A stretch of 64,000 nt of DNA, from the NCBI RefSeq assembly GCF_003052515.2, contig NZ_QARE02000005.1:62001-126000 (forward strand). Direction: 5' to 3'. Under the pieces are notes generated by a model that made no database searches, had not been told where the DNA came from, and saw only the letters and a program-made list of their open reading frames with translations. This document shows positions 9,345-20,825 of the stretch, in pieces. Every line of letters starts with the position of its first letter. Positions within the stretch are counted from its first letter, which is position 1. The DNA is from Pseudomonas sp. RIT409 (lineage in GTDB: Bacteria; Pseudomonadota; Gammaproteobacteria; Pseudomonadales; Pseudomonadaceae). The position numbers were made by a program, and so were the translations under genes.

Positions 9345-9379
9345 CGTGCCGCAGGCTTCAGGATCAGCGCTGCGGCACG
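9345..9379 (-). terminator. Hairpin after pepA
   Basis: Perfect 10-bp arms CGTGCCGCAG (9345–9354) and CTGCGGCACG (9370–9379) lie between the pepA stop and the holC start. No T-run follows on the minus strand, so it may attenuate or process the transcript rather than stop it. Confidence 0.45.
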
Positions 9380-9392
9380 TTTCAGCGGCGTG

Positions 9393-11189
<1,797 letters not shown>

Positions 11190-12308
11190 TTGATTGTCTT
11201 CCGTTACCTGTCCCGAGAAGTGCTGGTTACCTTGAGCGCTGTGAGTGCCGTGCTGCTGGTCATCATCATGAGTGGCCGTTTCATCAAATACCTCGCCCAG
11301 GCGGCTTCAGGTGCGCTCGATCCGGGTGTGCTGTTTCTGATCATGGGCTTCCGTCTGCCGGGCTTTCTGCAACTGATCTTGCCGCTGGGGCTGTTCCTCG
11401 GCATTTTGCTTGCCTACGGGCGCCTGTACCTGGAAAGCGAAATGACCGTTTTGTCGGCGACCGGCATGAGCCAGCAGCGTCTCTTGGCGATGACCCTGGC
11501 ACCTGCCGCGCTGGTGTCGCTGCTCGTTGCCTGGCTGAGCTTCAGCCTCGCGCCGCAAGGGGCCACCCAGTTTCAACTGCTGATCAACAAACAGGATGCG
11601 ATGACCGAGTTCGACACCCTCGTACCGGGCCGCTTCCAGTTGCTGCGGGACGGCAGCCGCGTGACCTACACCGAAACCATGACCGACGACCGGATCAACC
11701 TCGGCGGCGTGTTCATCTCCGAGAAGAAGATGGACGAGAAGAAGGATCACGGCATCACGGTGCTGGTGGCCGAGAAGGGCAAGCAGGAAATCAAGCCGGA
11801 CGGCAGCCGTTATCTGATTCTGAACAATGGCTATCGCTACGATGGCAACCCGGGGCAGGCCAACTACCGTTCCATCAAGTACGACACCTATGGTGCGCTG
11901 TTGCCCAAGCCTGACATCAGCGATGAAATCACCGACCGCGACGCCATCCCGACCTCCGAATTGTTCACCGGCGAAGACTCGCTGCGGAACAGGGCCGAGT
12001 TGCAATGGCGCATTTCGTTGCCGATCCTGGTGTTCATCGTGGCATTGATGGCCGTTCCGTTGGCGCGGGTCAACCCGCGTCAGGGCCGTTTCCTCAAGTT
12101 GCTGCCCGCCATTCTGCTGTACATGGCGTACCTGACCATCCTTATTGCCTCTCGCGGTGCGCTGGAGAAAGGCAAAATTCCCGCCGTGCTGGGCCTGTGG
12201 TGGGTGCACGGCATCTTCCTGGCCATTGGTCTGGGGCTGCTTTACTGGGAGCCGTTGCGTTTGAATCGGGCGAGTCGCCGTGCACAATCGGAGGTGGCCC
12301 GTGGTTAA
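11190..12308 (+). CDS. lptF: LPS export ABC transporter permease LptF
   Basis: I place the start at the TTG giving (M)IVFRYLSREVLVTLSAVSAV, because homologues begin at this point; the GTG 54 bases upstream adds an unrelated 18-residue stretch. The product has 372 residues: three N-terminal membrane segments (about 10–30, 50–75, 95–120), a periplasmic beta-jellyroll domain (about 130–265) and three C-terminal segments. With LptG it forms the permease of the LptB2FG complex, which extracts LPS from the inner membrane and passes it to LptC. The stop overlaps the lptG start by 8 bases, so translation is probably coupled. Confidence 0.95.
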   Translation: MIVFRYLSREVLVTLSAVSAVLLVIIMSGRFIKYLAQAASGALDPGVLFLIMGFRLPGFLQLILPLGLFLGILLAYGRLYLESEMTVLSATGMSQQRLLAMTLAPAALVSLLVAWLSFSLAPQGATQFQLLINKQDAMTEFDTLVPGRFQLLRDGSRVTYTETMTDDRINLGGVFISEKKMDEKKDHGITVLVAEKGKQEIKPDGSRYLILNNGYRYDGNPGQANYRSIKYDTYGALLPKPDISDEITDRDAIPTSELFTGEDSLRNRAELQWRISLPILVFIVALMAVPLARVNPRQGRFLKLLPAILLYMAYLTILIASRGALEKGKIPAVLGLWWVHGIFLAIGLGLLYWEPLRLNRASRRAQSEVARG

Positions 12309-13362
12309 GCTGGATCGCTACATCGGTAAAAGCGTCTTCATGGCGATCATCGCCGTGCTAGGCATCATTCTCGGTCTGGCATCGCTGTTCGCCTTCATCG
12401 ACGAGATGGCCGACATCAGCGACACCTACACCTTCTGGGATGCGGGCAGCTACGTGGTCATGACCGCGCCGCGGCGGCTGTATGACATGCTGCCGATGGC
12501 TGCACTGATCGGCTGCCTGATTGGCCTGGGAACGCTGGCCAGCAGCAGCGAATTGACCATCATGAGGGCGGCGGGCGTTTCCATTGGGCGCATCGTCTGG
12601 GCGGTCATGAAGCCCATGCTGGTGCTGATGGTGGCCGGTCTGCTCATTGGCGAATACGTCGCCCCCGTGACCGAAGCGTCCGCTCAGGCCGCTCGTTCGC
12701 TGGCACAGGGCACGGGCGACGCGCAAAGTGCTCGCCATGGTCTTTGGCACCGTCAAGGTGAAGAGTTCATCCACATCAACACGGTGCAGCCCAATGGCCT
12801 GCTGTATGGTGTGACGCGGTACCGTTTCGACGACCAGCGTCACATGCTCAGCGCCAGTTTCGCCAAGCAGGCGAACTACAAAACCGATTACTGGCTGCTC
12901 AAGGATGTCTCCACCACACTGTTCCAAGAGGGCCGTACCGAAGTCGTCACTGCCCCGGAAGAGCGCTGGGACATTTCCCTCAGCCCGCAATTGCTCAGCA
13001 CGGTCGTGCTGCCGCCCGAGTCGTTGTCGATGACGGGGCTCTATGGCTACGCGCATTACCTGGCTGACCAAGGGCTGGCAAACGGTCGCTATTGGCTTGC
13101 GTTCTACACCAAGATTCTGCAACCGCTGGTGACGGTCGCCCTGGTGTTGATGGCGATCTCCTTCATCTTCGGTCCGCTGCGCTCTGTGACCCTTGGGCAG
13201 CGCGTGTTCACCGGTGTTCTGGTGGGGTTCACCTTCCGGATCGCTCAGGACCTGTTGGGCCCGTCGAGTCTGGTGTTCGGCTTCTCACCGCTGTTCGCGG
13301 TGCTGGTGCCCGCAGGAATTTGCGCGCTGGCCGGCCTCTGGCTGCTGCGTCGAGCGGGCTGA
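12301..13362 (+). CDS. lptG: LPS export ABC transporter permease LptG
   Basis: The GTG start gives MVKLDRYIGKSVFMAIIAVLGI and 353 residues. The layout mirrors LptF: an N-terminal membrane bundle, a central periplasmic domain with LWHRQGEEFIHINTVQPNGLLYGVTRYRFD, and a C-terminal bundle including PLVTVALVLMAISFIFGPLR. It is the partner permease of LptF in LPS extraction. The other subunits, LptA, LptB and LptC, are encoded in the rpoN cluster at 53109–54941. A strong bidirectional terminator follows. Confidence 0.95.
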   Translation: MVKLDRYIGKSVFMAIIAVLGIILGLASLFAFIDEMADISDTYTFWDAGSYVVMTAPRRLYDMLPMAALIGCLIGLGTLASSSELTIMRAAGVSIGRIVWAVMKPMLVLMVAGLLIGEYVAPVTEASAQAARSLAQGTGDAQSARHGLWHRQGEEFIHINTVQPNGLLYGVTRYRFDDQRHMLSASFAKQANYKTDYWLLKDVSTTLFQEGRTEVVTAPEERWDISLSPQLLSTVVLPPESLSMTGLYGYAHYLADQGLANGRYWLAFYTKILQPLVTVALVLMAISFIFGPLRSVTLGQRVFTGVLVGFTFRIAQDLLGPSSLVFGFSPLFAVLVPAGICALAGLWLLRRAG

Positions 13363-13377
13363 TCGCCTGATGCCATG

Positions 13378-13405
13378 AAAAGCCGACCTCAGGGTCGGCT
13401 TTTTT
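13378..13405. terminator. Bidirectional terminator between lptG and the RDD gene
   Basis: AAAAGCCGACC (13378–13388) pairs perfectly with GGTCGGCTTTT (13393–13403) across a 4-base loop. The A- and T-rich flanks allow it to end both convergent transcripts. Confidence 0.88.
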
Positions 13406-13459
13406 GTGGGCGCGAGATGGAATTGAAAGCAGATGCAGAGCGAGGCGCTCATCGCTCAC

Positions 13460-13948
13460 TTATTTACCGCGCTTCGGAATTCGCACCAACTGCGTGTTCG
13501 AATACAGGTCATGCCAGGTGCGTTTGCGCTGGTCGAAGAGGCTCCAAAAGAAACCCAGGCCCACACACAGCCAGGAAGCGATCGCCACCAGAAAACGCAG
13601 CAATGCCTGCCACAGGCTGATGGCCGTCCCATCGGCATTCTGCACGCGGATGCCCCAAACCTGCATGCCCAGCGTCTGCCCGGCGTGGGTCCAGAATTTG
13701 GCGAAGAATGCGAACAGCGCGAACACCAGAAGGGTCGAGAGCAGCGGATCGCCATCGAGGGCTCCTGCGTCGGACAGTTGGCGAAGCCTGGCTTCGCCCA
13801 TGACGCCCATCCACAGCAGTTTGTAAATGAAGGTGGTCACCATGAGGAGGGCAACGCACAGCAAGGCATCGTAGAAAATGGCCGCCAAACGTCGACCAAG
13901 CCCGGCCGGTGGGAAATCGCCCTGAGGGCTCAAGAGGTGTCGGGACAT
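13460..13948 (-). CDS. RDD family inner-membrane protein
   Basis: The ATG giving MSRHLLSPQGDFPPAGLGRRLAAIFYD is taken as the start; the frame reads upstream through what is clearly the cold-shock terminator. The product has 162 residues. The signature Arg-Asp-Asp region is present in variant form at LGRRLAAIFYDALLC. Three or four hydrophobic segments follow (LLCVALLMVTTFIYKLL, LLSTLLVFALFAFFAKFW, LLRFLVAIASWLCVGLGFFW), with the typical GQTLGMQVWGIRVQNADGT loop. Function of most RDD proteins is unknown; some are suggested to be ion antiporters. It is probably transcribed alone. Confidence 0.88.
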   Translation of the reverse strand: MSRHLLSPQGDFPPAGLGRRLAAIFYDALLCVALLMVTTFIYKLLWMGVMGEARLRQLSDAGALDGDPLLSTLLVFALFAFFAKFWTHAGQTLGMQVWGIRVQNADGTAISLWQALLRFLVAIASWLCVGLGFFWSLFDQRKRTWHDLYSNTQLVRIPKRGK

Positions 13949-13997
13949 GACGCTGCCTGATCGTGAAGGTACCGACAGTGTAGAAAACGACAGGCAT

Positions 13998-14031
13998 AAA
14001 AAAGCCCCTGATGTTGCCATCAGGGGCTTTT
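13998..14031 (-). terminator. Intrinsic terminator of the cold-shock gene
   Basis: A stem of about 14 bp (AAAAGCCCCTGATG with CATCAGGGGCTTTT) with a 4-base loop carries a U-run on the minus strand. It lies 14 bases past the stop of the csp gene. Confidence 0.88.
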
Positions 14032-14044
14032 CAGGCTTCAGCAA

Positions 14045-14257
14045 TCAAGCTTCAGCGATAACTTCGTCAGCCTGCATGCCTTTCTGGCCTTGCACGGCGA
14101 CGAAGGTCACTTTCTGGCCTTCTTTCAGGCTCTTGAAGCCGCTGCCTTGAATAGCGCGGAAGTGGACGAACAGATCCGGACCGCTCTCTGGAGTGATAAA
14201 ACCAAAACCTTTCTCGTCGTTAAACCACTTAACGGTACCGCTCTGACGTTGAGACAT
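14045..14257 (-). CDS. CspA-family cold-shock protein
   Basis: This 70-residue single cold-shock domain contains RNP1 (KGFGFI) and RNP2 (DLFVHF), with [16 protein letters not shown] typical of CspA-like RNA chaperones. It binds single-stranded RNA and DNA and relieves secondary structure. Several paralogues exist in each Pseudomonas genome, so I do not assign a specific gene symbol. About 180 bases separate its start from the gcvT terminator, leaving room for the long 5' leader usual for regulated csp genes. A strong terminator follows it. Confidence 0.95.
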   Translation of the reverse strand: MSQRQSGTVKWFNDEKGFGFITPESGPDLFVHFRAIQGSGFKSLKEGQKVTFVAVQGQKGMQADEVIAEA

Positions 14258-14436
14258 TTTCTTATTCCTTGAAGCATAAATTAATGACAGCCCCTTTCAC
14301 ACGAAAGAGTACTGGGCTGGTTGCAGGAAGAAGAAACGTAGAGCGGGATGTAGCATTGCTTTCAGCGCTACTGCCCAGGTCACGATCCCAGCGACCCATG
14401 CAAACACAGTTAAGCGACTCTACGCTAACTCTCGCA

Positions 14437-14475
14437 GAAAAAACAAGCCCCGGATAAGCCCGGTTTCAGGGGCTT
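14437..14475 (-). terminator. Intrinsic terminator of the gcv operon
   Basis: On the minus strand, AAGCCCC and GGGGCTT arms (14445–14451 and 14469–14475) are followed by GTTTTTT. It lies about 175 bases past the gcvT stop. Confidence 0.7.
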
Positions 14476-14582
14476 TCGGCCACTTTTTGAAAACTTTAAC
14501 CAAGGGACGCGAATCGATAGTTTTTGCAGTTGATGCTTATATGGAAGTGCAGTTTTTTTGACACTTTCGTTGCTGTTTTCAA

Positions 14583-14646
14583 GGCGCCAGACTGCAGCAG
14601 TCGAGCAATGACTTGCACTGTTGCGGTGCTGCAGTCTGTTGGCGTC
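14583..14646 (-). repeat. Large hairpin directly after gcvT
   Basis: AGACTGCAGCA (14589–14599) pairs perfectly with TGCTGCAGTCT (14627–14637). Outer arms GGCGCC and GGCGTC extend the stem across a 3-base bulge. It begins 4 bases beyond the gcvT stop and has no strong U-run, so it may stabilise the 3' end of the operon mRNA. Confidence 0.55.
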
Positions 14647-14650
14647 CAGG

Positions 14651-15772
14651 TCAGCCGCGGAAATAACGCGGTGCGACGAAGGGCATTTTGCTGACTTTCA
14701 TCGGCACTTTTTTACCGCGCACAATTGCCCAGAGCGGCGTCTCCAGTGCCGTCAATGCGGCGTCCACGTAGCCCATTGCAACAGGAGCGCCCAGTGTCGG
14801 GCCGAAACCCCCACTGCACACTCGGCCGACGACCTGATCATCTGCATCGACGATGTCGGCGCCCTCCCGAACAGGCGTGCGCTCTTGTGGCAAGAGCCCT
14901 ACGCGCTTGCGTGCTGCACCGCTTTGGTGCTGAGCAAAAATCTCCTCGGCGCCTGGGAAACCGCCTGCGCGGGCGCCATCGGCACGGCGCACCTTGGAGA
15001 TGGCCCACAGCAGGCTGGCCTGAATGGGGGTGGTCTCGGTGTTCATGTCGTGGCCGTAGAGGCAGAGCCCGGCTTCGAGTCGCAGGGAGTCGCGCGCGCC
15101 CAGGCCGATGGGGGCGACTTCCGGCTCGGCCAGCAGACGCCGGGCCAGGGACTGAACCTGGTCGCCGGGAAGCGAGATTTCGTAACCGTCCTCACCGGTG
15201 TAGCCCGAGCGGCTGACATAGCAGTCGATGCCGTCGATCTGCATTGCGGTGTATTGCATGAAGGTCATTTTCGCCACGTCCGGCGCCAGGCGGGAGAGTA
15301 CCGTCACGGCCTGTGGACCTTGCAGCGCCAACAGCGCGCGCTCCTCGAAGAGTGGCGTGATTTCACACCGGCTGCCGATGTGCTGGCGCAAGTGAGCCAG
15401 GTCGTCGTTCTTGCAAGCGGCGTTGACCACGAGCATCAATCGATCGTCGCCCAGGTTGGCGACCATCAGGTCATCCAGAATCCCGCCTGCATCGTCAGTG
15501 AACAGGGCGTAACGCTGCATGCCCACGGGCAAGTCGATGATGTCCACCGGCACCAGGGTTTCCAGGGCGGCGGCAGCGTCGGCGCCGCTGAGCAGGATCT
15601 GACCCATGTGCGACACATCGAACAGGCCTGCCTGATCGCGCGTGTGCAGGTGTTCCTTCATCACGCCCGCCGGGTACTGGACAGGCATGTCGTAGCCTGC
15701 GAACTCGACCATCTTGGCGCCCAATTCTCGGTGCAGGGCGTTCAGCGGGGTTTTCAACAGTTCAGTGGACAT
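14651..15772 (-). CDS. gcvT: Glycine cleavage system aminomethyltransferase (T protein)
   Basis: This 373-residue protein matches GcvT from end to end: LLKTPLNALHRELGAKMVEFAGYDMPVQYPAGVMKEHLHTR (folate-binding N-terminus), YTGEDGYEISLPGDQ and LGARDSLRLEAGLCLYGHDM (tetrahydrofolate site). It transfers the aminomethyl group from lipoyl-GcvH to tetrahydrofolate, releasing ammonia and methylene-THF. It is the last gene of the gcvH-gcvP-sdaA-gcvT operon. Confidence 0.97.
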   Translation of the reverse strand: MSTELLKTPLNALHRELGAKMVEFAGYDMPVQYPAGVMKEHLHTRDQAGLFDVSHMGQILLSGADAAAALETLVPVDIIDLPVGMQRYALFTDDAGGILDDLMVANLGDDRLMLVVNAACKNDDLAHLRQHIGSRCEITPLFEERALLALQGPQAVTVLSRLAPDVAKMTFMQYTAMQIDGIDCYVSRSGYTGEDGYEISLPGDQVQSLARRLLAEPEVAPIGLGARDSLRLEAGLCLYGHDMNTETTPIQASLLWAISKVRRADGARAGGFPGAEEIFAQHQSGAARKRVGLLPQERTPVREGADIVDADDQVVGRVCSGGFGPTLGAPVAMGYVDAALTALETPLWAIVRGKKVPMKVSKMPFVAPRYFRG

Positions 15773-15832
15773 CGATGACTCCTTGGAGGGGGCTTCGGCG
15801 CTCGGCGCTGAAACCCGAAAAAACGGCTGAAA

Positions 15833-17209
15833 TCAGCACTCGATAATGTTCACGGCCAGCCCGCCACGGGCTGTTTCCTTGTACTTGCTTTTCATGTCGG
15901 CACCGGTCTGGCGCATCGTGCGAATGACTTTGTCCAGCGACACGAAGTGCTGGCCGTCACCGCGCAAAGCCATGCGCACAGCGTTGATGGCCTTGACCGA
16001 GCCCATGGCGTTGCGCTCGATGCAAGGAACCTGGACCAGGCCGCCAATCGGGTCGCACGTCAGGCCAAGGTTATGTTCCATCCCGATTTCGGCGGCGTTT
16101 TCCACCTGCTGCACGCTGCCGCCCAGGACTTCGCACAACGCCCCCGCGGCCATTGAACAGGCCACGCCGACTTCGCCTTGGCAGCCGACTTCGGCACCCG
16201 AAATGGAGGCGTTTTCCTTGTAGAGAATGCCAATGGCAGCGGCCGTCAACAGGAAACGGACCACGCCTTCTTCGTTGGCACCGTTGATGAAGCGCATGTA
16301 GTAATGCAGAACGGCCGGCACAATGCCTGCCGCGCCATTGGTGGGCGCTGTGACCACGCGCCCACCGTTGGCGTTTTCTTCATTGACTGCCAGCGCGTAC
16401 AGATTGACCCAGTCCAGCACGGACAACGCGTCGCGCAGCGAAGCCTCCGGGTTCTTGCACAGCTGCCGGTACAACCCGGCAGCGCGGCGCTTCACCTTCA
16501 AACCGCCGGCGAGAATGCCTTCGTTGCGGCAGCCGGCTTCGACGCAATCCTGCATTACCTGCCAGATATTCAGCAGCCCAGCACGGGTTTCGGCCTCAGG
16601 TCGCCAGGCAGCTTCGTTGGCCAGCATGATTTGGCTGATGCACAACCCGGTGTTGGCGCAATGGGCCATCAGCTCCTTGGCGGTTTTGAACGGGTAGGGG
16701 AGAACGGTGTTGTCTTCGACGATTCGGTCGGCACCCGCCGCCTCCTCATCGACCACAAATCCACCGCCCACCGAGTAGTACTCGCGGCTGCGGATCTGCA
16801 ATCCCGCATCGTCGAATGCGCGAAAGATCATGCCGTTGGGGTGATACGCCAACGGTTTGCGGATCATTGCCAGGTGCTGTTTTTCAATGAATGCAATGCT
16901 GTGCTCACCCAGCAGGTTGATCCGCTGGCTGTTGCGGATGCGCTGCAAGCGTTCATTCACCTGTTCGGTATCGACCGTGTCCGGGTGCTCACCCTCCAGG
17001 CCCAACAGCACGGCTTTGTCGCTTCCGTGCCCCTTGCCGGTGGCGCCCAAGGATCCGTACAGCTCGACTTTCACACAGGCCGTCGAGGGTAGAAGACCGT
17101 CGCGGCGCAAGCCTTCGACGAACCGCGCCGCGGCGCGCATGGGGCCCACGGTGTGGGAGCTGGAGGGGCCGATGCCGATCTTGAACAGGTCAAACACGCT
17201 CAGGGACAT
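15833..17209 (-). CDS. sdaA: L-serine ammonia-lyase (iron–sulfur type)
   Basis: Starting at [24 protein letters not shown] gives 458 residues, the usual single-chain bacterial length. The N-terminal beta domain carries [13 protein letters not shown]. The C-terminal alpha domain carries [15 protein letters not shown], the glycine-rich [21 protein letters not shown] and the Cys residues expected for the [4Fe-4S] cluster. It converts L-serine to pyruvate and ammonia. Between gcvP and gcvT it makes sense as the outlet for serine made from glycine-derived C1 units. The upstream gap to gcvP carries repeats. Confidence 0.95.
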   Translation of the reverse strand: MSLSVFDLFKIGIGPSSSHTVGPMRAAARFVEGLRRDGLLPSTACVKVELYGSLGATGKGHGSDKAVLLGLEGEHPDTVDTEQVNERLQRIRNSQRINLLGEHSIAFIEKQHLAMIRKPLAYHPNGMIFRAFDDAGLQIRSREYYSVGGGFVVDEEAAGADRIVEDNTVLPYPFKTAKELMAHCANTGLCISQIMLANEAAWRPEAETRAGLLNIWQVMQDCVEAGCRNEGILAGGLKVKRRAAGLYRQLCKNPEASLRDALSVLDWVNLYALAVNEENANGGRVVTAPTNGAAGIVPAVLHYYMRFINGANEEGVVRFLLTAAAIGILYKENASISGAEVGCQGEVGVACSMAAGALCEVLGGSVQQVENAAEIGMEHNLGLTCDPIGGLVQVPCIERNAMGSVKAINAVRMALRGDGQHFVSLDKVIRTMRQTGADMKSKYKETARGGLAVNIIEC

Positions 17210-17225
17210 TGTCGCCTCCGAAGGG

Positions 17226-17345
17226 AAAGCAGCTATAAGCTTCAAGCTTCAAGCGGCAGGTAACGAGCTGATGGGTTTCGGACTCCAGGCCGCCAGCCAC
17301 AAGAAAACGCGACCTGCTTTCTCTTGTGGCTTGCAGCTTGGGGCT
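17226..17345. repeat. AAGCCACAAG-type repeat cluster between gcvP and sdaA
   Basis: The segment holds AGCTTCAAGCTTCAAGC at 17236–17253 and an imperfect hairpin in which GCCACAAG pairs with CTTGTGGC (roughly 17295–17332), followed by TTGCAGCTT. It shares words with 8270–8310, 8435–8470 and 32784–32809 and is different from the REP family. Confidence 0.6.
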
Positions 17346-17350
17346 GTTTG

Positions 17351-20209
17351 TCAGGCGTAGTTTTCGATGGAGGGGCAAGCGCAAACCAGGTTACGGTCGC
17401 CGAAAACGTTGTCGACGCGCCCGACCGGTGGCCAGTACTTGCCCTCGACCAACGAGGCCACTGGGTAGACCGCTTGCTCGCGGCTGTACGGATGACTCCA
17501 CTCACCGACCAATTCCGCAGCGGTGTGCGGTGCGTTTTTCAGTGGGTTGTCGTCTTTGTTCAACTCACCGCTCTCGACCGCACGAATTTCTTCGCGGATC
17601 TTGATCATCGCGTCGCAGAAACGGTCCAGTTCTTCCTTCGACTCGCTTTCGGTCGGCTCGATCATCAGGGTTCCTGCCACCGGGAACGACATGGTCGGAG
17701 CGTGGAAGCCAAAGTCGATCAGGCGCTTGGCCACATCGTCTACGCTGATGCCGCTGCTGTCCTTGAGCGGGCGCAGGTCGAGGATGCATTCGTGCGCGAC
17801 CAGGCCACTGCTGCCGGTGTACAGCACGGGATAGTGCTCTTCCAGGCGGCGGGAGATGTAGTTGGCGTTCAGGATCGCCAGCTGCGAAGCCCGTTTCAGC
17901 CCTTCGCCGCCCATCATGCGAATGTACATCCAAGTGATCGGCAGGATGCTCGCGCTGCCGAACGGTGCTGCGCAGACCGCGCCTTCCTTGCGCTCCATCT
18001 TGCCGTGGCCCGGCAGGAATGGCGCCAAGTGCGACTTCACGCCGATAGGGCCGACACCTGGGCCGCCGCCGCCATGGGGAATGCAGAATGTCTTGTGCAG
18101 GTTCAGGTGGGACACGTCACCGCCGAACTTGCCCGGTGCGCAGAGGCCCACCATGGCGTTCATGTTGGCGCCGTCGATGTACACCTGGCCGCCGTTGTCG
18201 TGGATGATGCCGCAGATTTCGCGAATGCCTTCCTCGAAAACGCCGTGAGTCGACGGGTAGGTGATCATCAGCGCCGCGAGGTGGTCACGGTGCTCGATGG
18301 CCTTGGCGCGCAAGTCCTCGATGTCGACGTTGCCACGGGCATCGCAAGCGGTGACGACCACGCGCATGCCTGCCATCTGGGCGGTGGCCGGGTTGGTGCC
18401 GTGGGCCGAGGATGGGATCAGGCAGATATCACGGCGCTCATCGCCACGGCTCTGGTGATAGGCGCGGATGGCCAGCAGACCAGCGTACTCGCCCTGGGAA
18501 CCGGCGTTCGGTTGCAGCGAGATCGCGTCATACCCGGTGGCTGCACACAACATGGCTTCCAGCTCGTCGGTCAGTTGCTGGTAGCCAGCACTTTGCTCGG
18601 CAGGCGCGAATGGGTGCAAGTTGCCGAACTCGGCCCAGGTCACCGGAATCATTTCGCTGGCGGCGTTGAGCTTCATGGTGCAGGAACCCAGCGGAATCAT
18701 GGTGCGGTCCAGCGCCAGGTCCTTGTCGGCCAGGCGACGCAGGTAACGCATCAGCTCGGTTTCTGAGTGGTAGCGGTTGAATACCGGATGGCTGAGGATC
18801 GGCGATTGACGCTTCAATCCGGCGGGCAGGTGTGATTCCACGCTGCTTGCCAGGGCACCGAAATCAGGGAGCGCCTGGCCGTCGGCCGCGAACAGTTTCC
18901 ACAGCGCTTCAACATCGGCAGGCTGGGTGGTTTCGTCCAGCGAGAGACCCAGACGCTCGGCATCCACTTCGCGCAGGTTGATCTGTTGGGCACGGGCCTT
19001 GGCGTGCCATTCCGCGGTTTTCGCCCCGGTGTTCAGGGTGATGCTGTCGAAGAAGAAGGCCTGTTCGGCGTTCAAGCCCAGCTGGCTCAAGCCCTTGGCG
19101 AAGATCGCGGTCAGGTGATGCACGCGATTGGCGATACGGGTCAATCCGACGGGGCCATGGTAAACGGCGTACATGCTGGCGATGTTGGCGAGCAGGACTT
19201 GCGCGGTGCAGATGTTGCTGGTGGCCTTTTCGCGACGGATGTGTTGCTCGCGGGTCTGCATGGCCAGGCGCAAGGCCGTTTTGCCGAAGCGGTCGATGGA
19301 CACGCCCACCAGGCGGCCGGGCATGTCACGCTTGTAGGAATCTTTGGTGGAGAAGTACGCCGCGTGCGGGCCACCGAAGCCCAGTGGTACACCGAAGCGT
19401 TGCGCGCTGCCGATCGCCACGTCCGCGCCGAACTCACCCGGCGGTGTCAGGAGGGTCAAGGCCAACAGATCGGCGGCAACGGCCACCAGTGCGTTGGCGG
19501 CATGGAAACGCTCTACCAGTTCGCGGTAGTCGAACAGGTCTCCATTGCTGGCCGGATATTGCAGCACGGCGCCGAAGAACTCGCTGACATCGTTCAGTTG
19601 GTTTTCATCCGCTACAACCACCTCGATCCCCAGCGGCTCGGCACGGGTGCGTAGCACGTCGAGGGTCTGAGGGTGACAGTGAGCCGAAGCGAAGAATTTG
19701 TTGCTGCCTTTGTTTTTGCTCAAGCGCTTGCAGAACGTCATGGCTTCGGCGGCAGCGGTCGCTTCGTCCAGTAGCGAGGCGTTGGCGATGGGCAGGCCGG
19801 TCAGGTCGCTGATCAGGGTCTGGAAATTGAGCAGCGACTCCAGGCGACCCTGGGAAATTTCAGGTTGATACGGGGTGTATGCGGTGTACCAGGCCGGGTT
19901 TTCCAGCAGGTTACGCAGGATCGGCGCCGGTGTGTGGGTGTTGTAGTAGCCCTGTCCGATGTACGTTTTGAACAGCTGGTTTTTCGCGGCGATGGCTTTG
20001 ATGTCCGCCAGTGCGTCTGCTTCGCTTTGTCCGGCAGAAAGGCCCAGGACGCTGGTGCCTTTGATCGACTCTGGGATGACGGTGGCGCTCAGCGCCTCCA
20101 GCGAGTCGAAACCCAGAGTCGCCAGCATGGCGTGTTCGTCACTGGCACGAGGGCCGATGTGGCGGGGGATGAATTCGTTGGCGGTGCTCAATTCGATGCG
20201 ATCGGTCAT
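17351..20209 (-). CDS. gcvP: Glycine dehydrogenase (decarboxylating), P protein
   Basis: This 952-residue protein is the fused, homodimer-type P protein, from [21 protein letters not shown] to the C-terminal half with [25 protein letters not shown]. The pyridoxal-phosphate Lys is residue 706 in that motif. It decarboxylates glycine and loads the aminomethyl group on the lipoamide arm of GcvH. It starts 10 bases after the gcvH stop, so the two are tightly coupled. Confidence 0.98.
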   Translation of the reverse strand: MTDRIELSTANEFIPRHIGPRASDEHAMLATLGFDSLEALSATVIPESIKGTSVLGLSAGQSEADALADIKAIAAKNQLFKTYIGQGYYNTHTPAPILRNLLENPAWYTAYTPYQPEISQGRLESLLNFQTLISDLTGLPIANASLLDEATAAAEAMTFCKRLSKNKGSNKFFASAHCHPQTLDVLRTRAEPLGIEVVVADENQLNDVSEFFGAVLQYPASNGDLFDYRELVERFHAANALVAVAADLLALTLLTPPGEFGADVAIGSAQRFGVPLGFGGPHAAYFSTKDSYKRDMPGRLVGVSIDRFGKTALRLAMQTREQHIRREKATSNICTAQVLLANIASMYAVYHGPVGLTRIANRVHHLTAIFAKGLSQLGLNAEQAFFFDSITLNTGAKTAEWHAKARAQQINLREVDAERLGLSLDETTQPADVEALWKLFAADGQALPDFGALASSVESHLPAGLKRQSPILSHPVFNRYHSETELMRYLRRLADKDLALDRTMIPLGSCTMKLNAASEMIPVTWAEFGNLHPFAPAEQSAGYQQLTDELEAMLCAATGYDAISLQPNAGSQGEYAGLLAIRAYHQSRGDERRDICLIPSSAHGTNPATAQMAGMRVVVTACDARGNVDIEDLRAKAIEHRDHLAALMITYPSTHGVFEEGIREICGIIHDNGGQVYIDGANMNAMVGLCAPGKFGGDVSHLNLHKTFCIPHGGGGPGVGPIGVKSHLAPFLPGHGKMERKEGAVCAAPFGSASILPITWMYIRMMGGEGLKRASQLAILNANYISRRLEEHYPVLYTGSSGLVAHECILDLRPLKDSSGISVDDVAKRLIDFGFHAPTMSFPVAGTLMIEPTESESKEELDRFCDAMIKIREEIRAVESGELNKDDNPLKNAPHTAAELVGEWSHPYSREQAVYPVASLVEGKYWPPVGRVDNVFGDRNLVCACPSIENYA

Positions 20210-20219
20210 TACGCGTTCC

Positions 20220-20603
20220 TCAGGCTTCGGCGTTGGCTTTGATCAGGCGGTCATAGGCGTCCTGATCCAGCAAATGGCCGACAGCGGTAGCGTCGGAAGG
20301 AATAAAACGGAAGAACCAGCCTTGGCCCATCGGGTCTTCGTTGACCAGTTCCGGATTGGCATCCAGTGCCGGGTTGATCTCGACGACCTCGCCATTCAAT
20401 GGCATGTAAACACCGCTGGCCGCTTTGACCGATTCAACGGTAGCCGCCTCGGCGCCTTTGTCGTAGGACTGTAGCTCAGGCAGTTGAACGAAAACCACGT
20501 CGCCCAGTGCGTCTTGTGCGAAAGCCGTGATGCCGACCGTAACGCTGCCATCCGCTTCGGCACGCAGCCACTCATGATCTTCGGTAAAACGCAATTCGCT
20601 CAT
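20220..20603 (-). CDS. gcvH: Glycine cleavage system H protein
   Basis: I start at [21 protein letters not shown], giving 127 residues. The lipoyl-attachment site is Lys60 in [22 protein letters not shown]. GcvH shuttles the methylamine group between the P, T and L proteins. It is the first gene of the operon and lies behind the sigma-54 promoter and GcsR-type sites annotated upstream. The L protein (dihydrolipoyl dehydrogenase) is not encoded in this window. Confidence 0.97.
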   Translation of the reverse strand: MSELRFTEDHEWLRAEADGSVTVGITAFAQDALGDVVFVQLPELQSYDKGAEAATVESVKAASGVYMPLNGEVVEINPALDANPELVNEDPMGQGWFFRFIPSDATAVGHLLDQDAYDRLIKANAEA

Positions 20604-20664
20604 GGAAACTCCCCGGGGGTAAAGACTGCTCGTCGTTGGCGCGAGCATGATGGGGCAGGTCTAT

Positions 20665-20680
20665 AGCAAGTTTGCGGCCA
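20665..20680 (-). promoter_or_regulatory. Sigma-54 promoter of the gcv operon
   Basis: On the minus strand the sequence is TGGCCGCAAACTTGCT. It aligns to the consensus TGGCACG-N4-TTGCW with invariant GG and GC in place and correct spacing; only two positions of the -24 block differ. It lies 62 bases upstream of the gcvH ATG. Confidence 0.8.
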
Positions 20681-20744
20681 AACTTGTACGAGGCTTGTAA
20701 ATCAAGGCCTCCAGGGAGTTCGGCGAAGTATCGAGAGGAGTATT

Positions 20745-20762
20745 TGTAGCGAAATCGCTACA
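20745..20762. promoter_or_regulatory. GcsR-type 18-bp site A
   Basis: TGTAGCG-AAAT-CGCTACA is a perfect palindrome with 7-base arms and a 4-base spacer, the same geometry as the GcsR consensus TGTAACG-N4-CGTTCCG that I recall for P. aeruginosa. It lies about 65 bases upstream of the -24 box. Confidence 0.6.
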
Positions 20763-20825
20763 GTTTGGCACGGTTTGAAAAGTGCTTCGGGATCAACGCC
20801 TTGTCGCTTGGGGGTATACGCAGGT

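Larger units (their letters stand above)
14258..14650. other. Intergenic region: csp leader, gcvT terminator and 3' hairpin
   Basis: In this 393-base gap the first 180 bases next to csp are probably its promoter and leader. The rest holds two hairpins downstream of gcvT (14437–14475 and 14583–14646). I find no gene. Confidence 0.6.

Noticed and set aside
14553..14570. T-run considered as a plus-strand terminator
   Set aside because: No stable stem precedes it, and no plus-strand gene lies upstream.
17324..18766. Plus-strand open frame of 480 codons
   Set aside because: Antisense to gcvP; typical shadow of a high-G+C gene.
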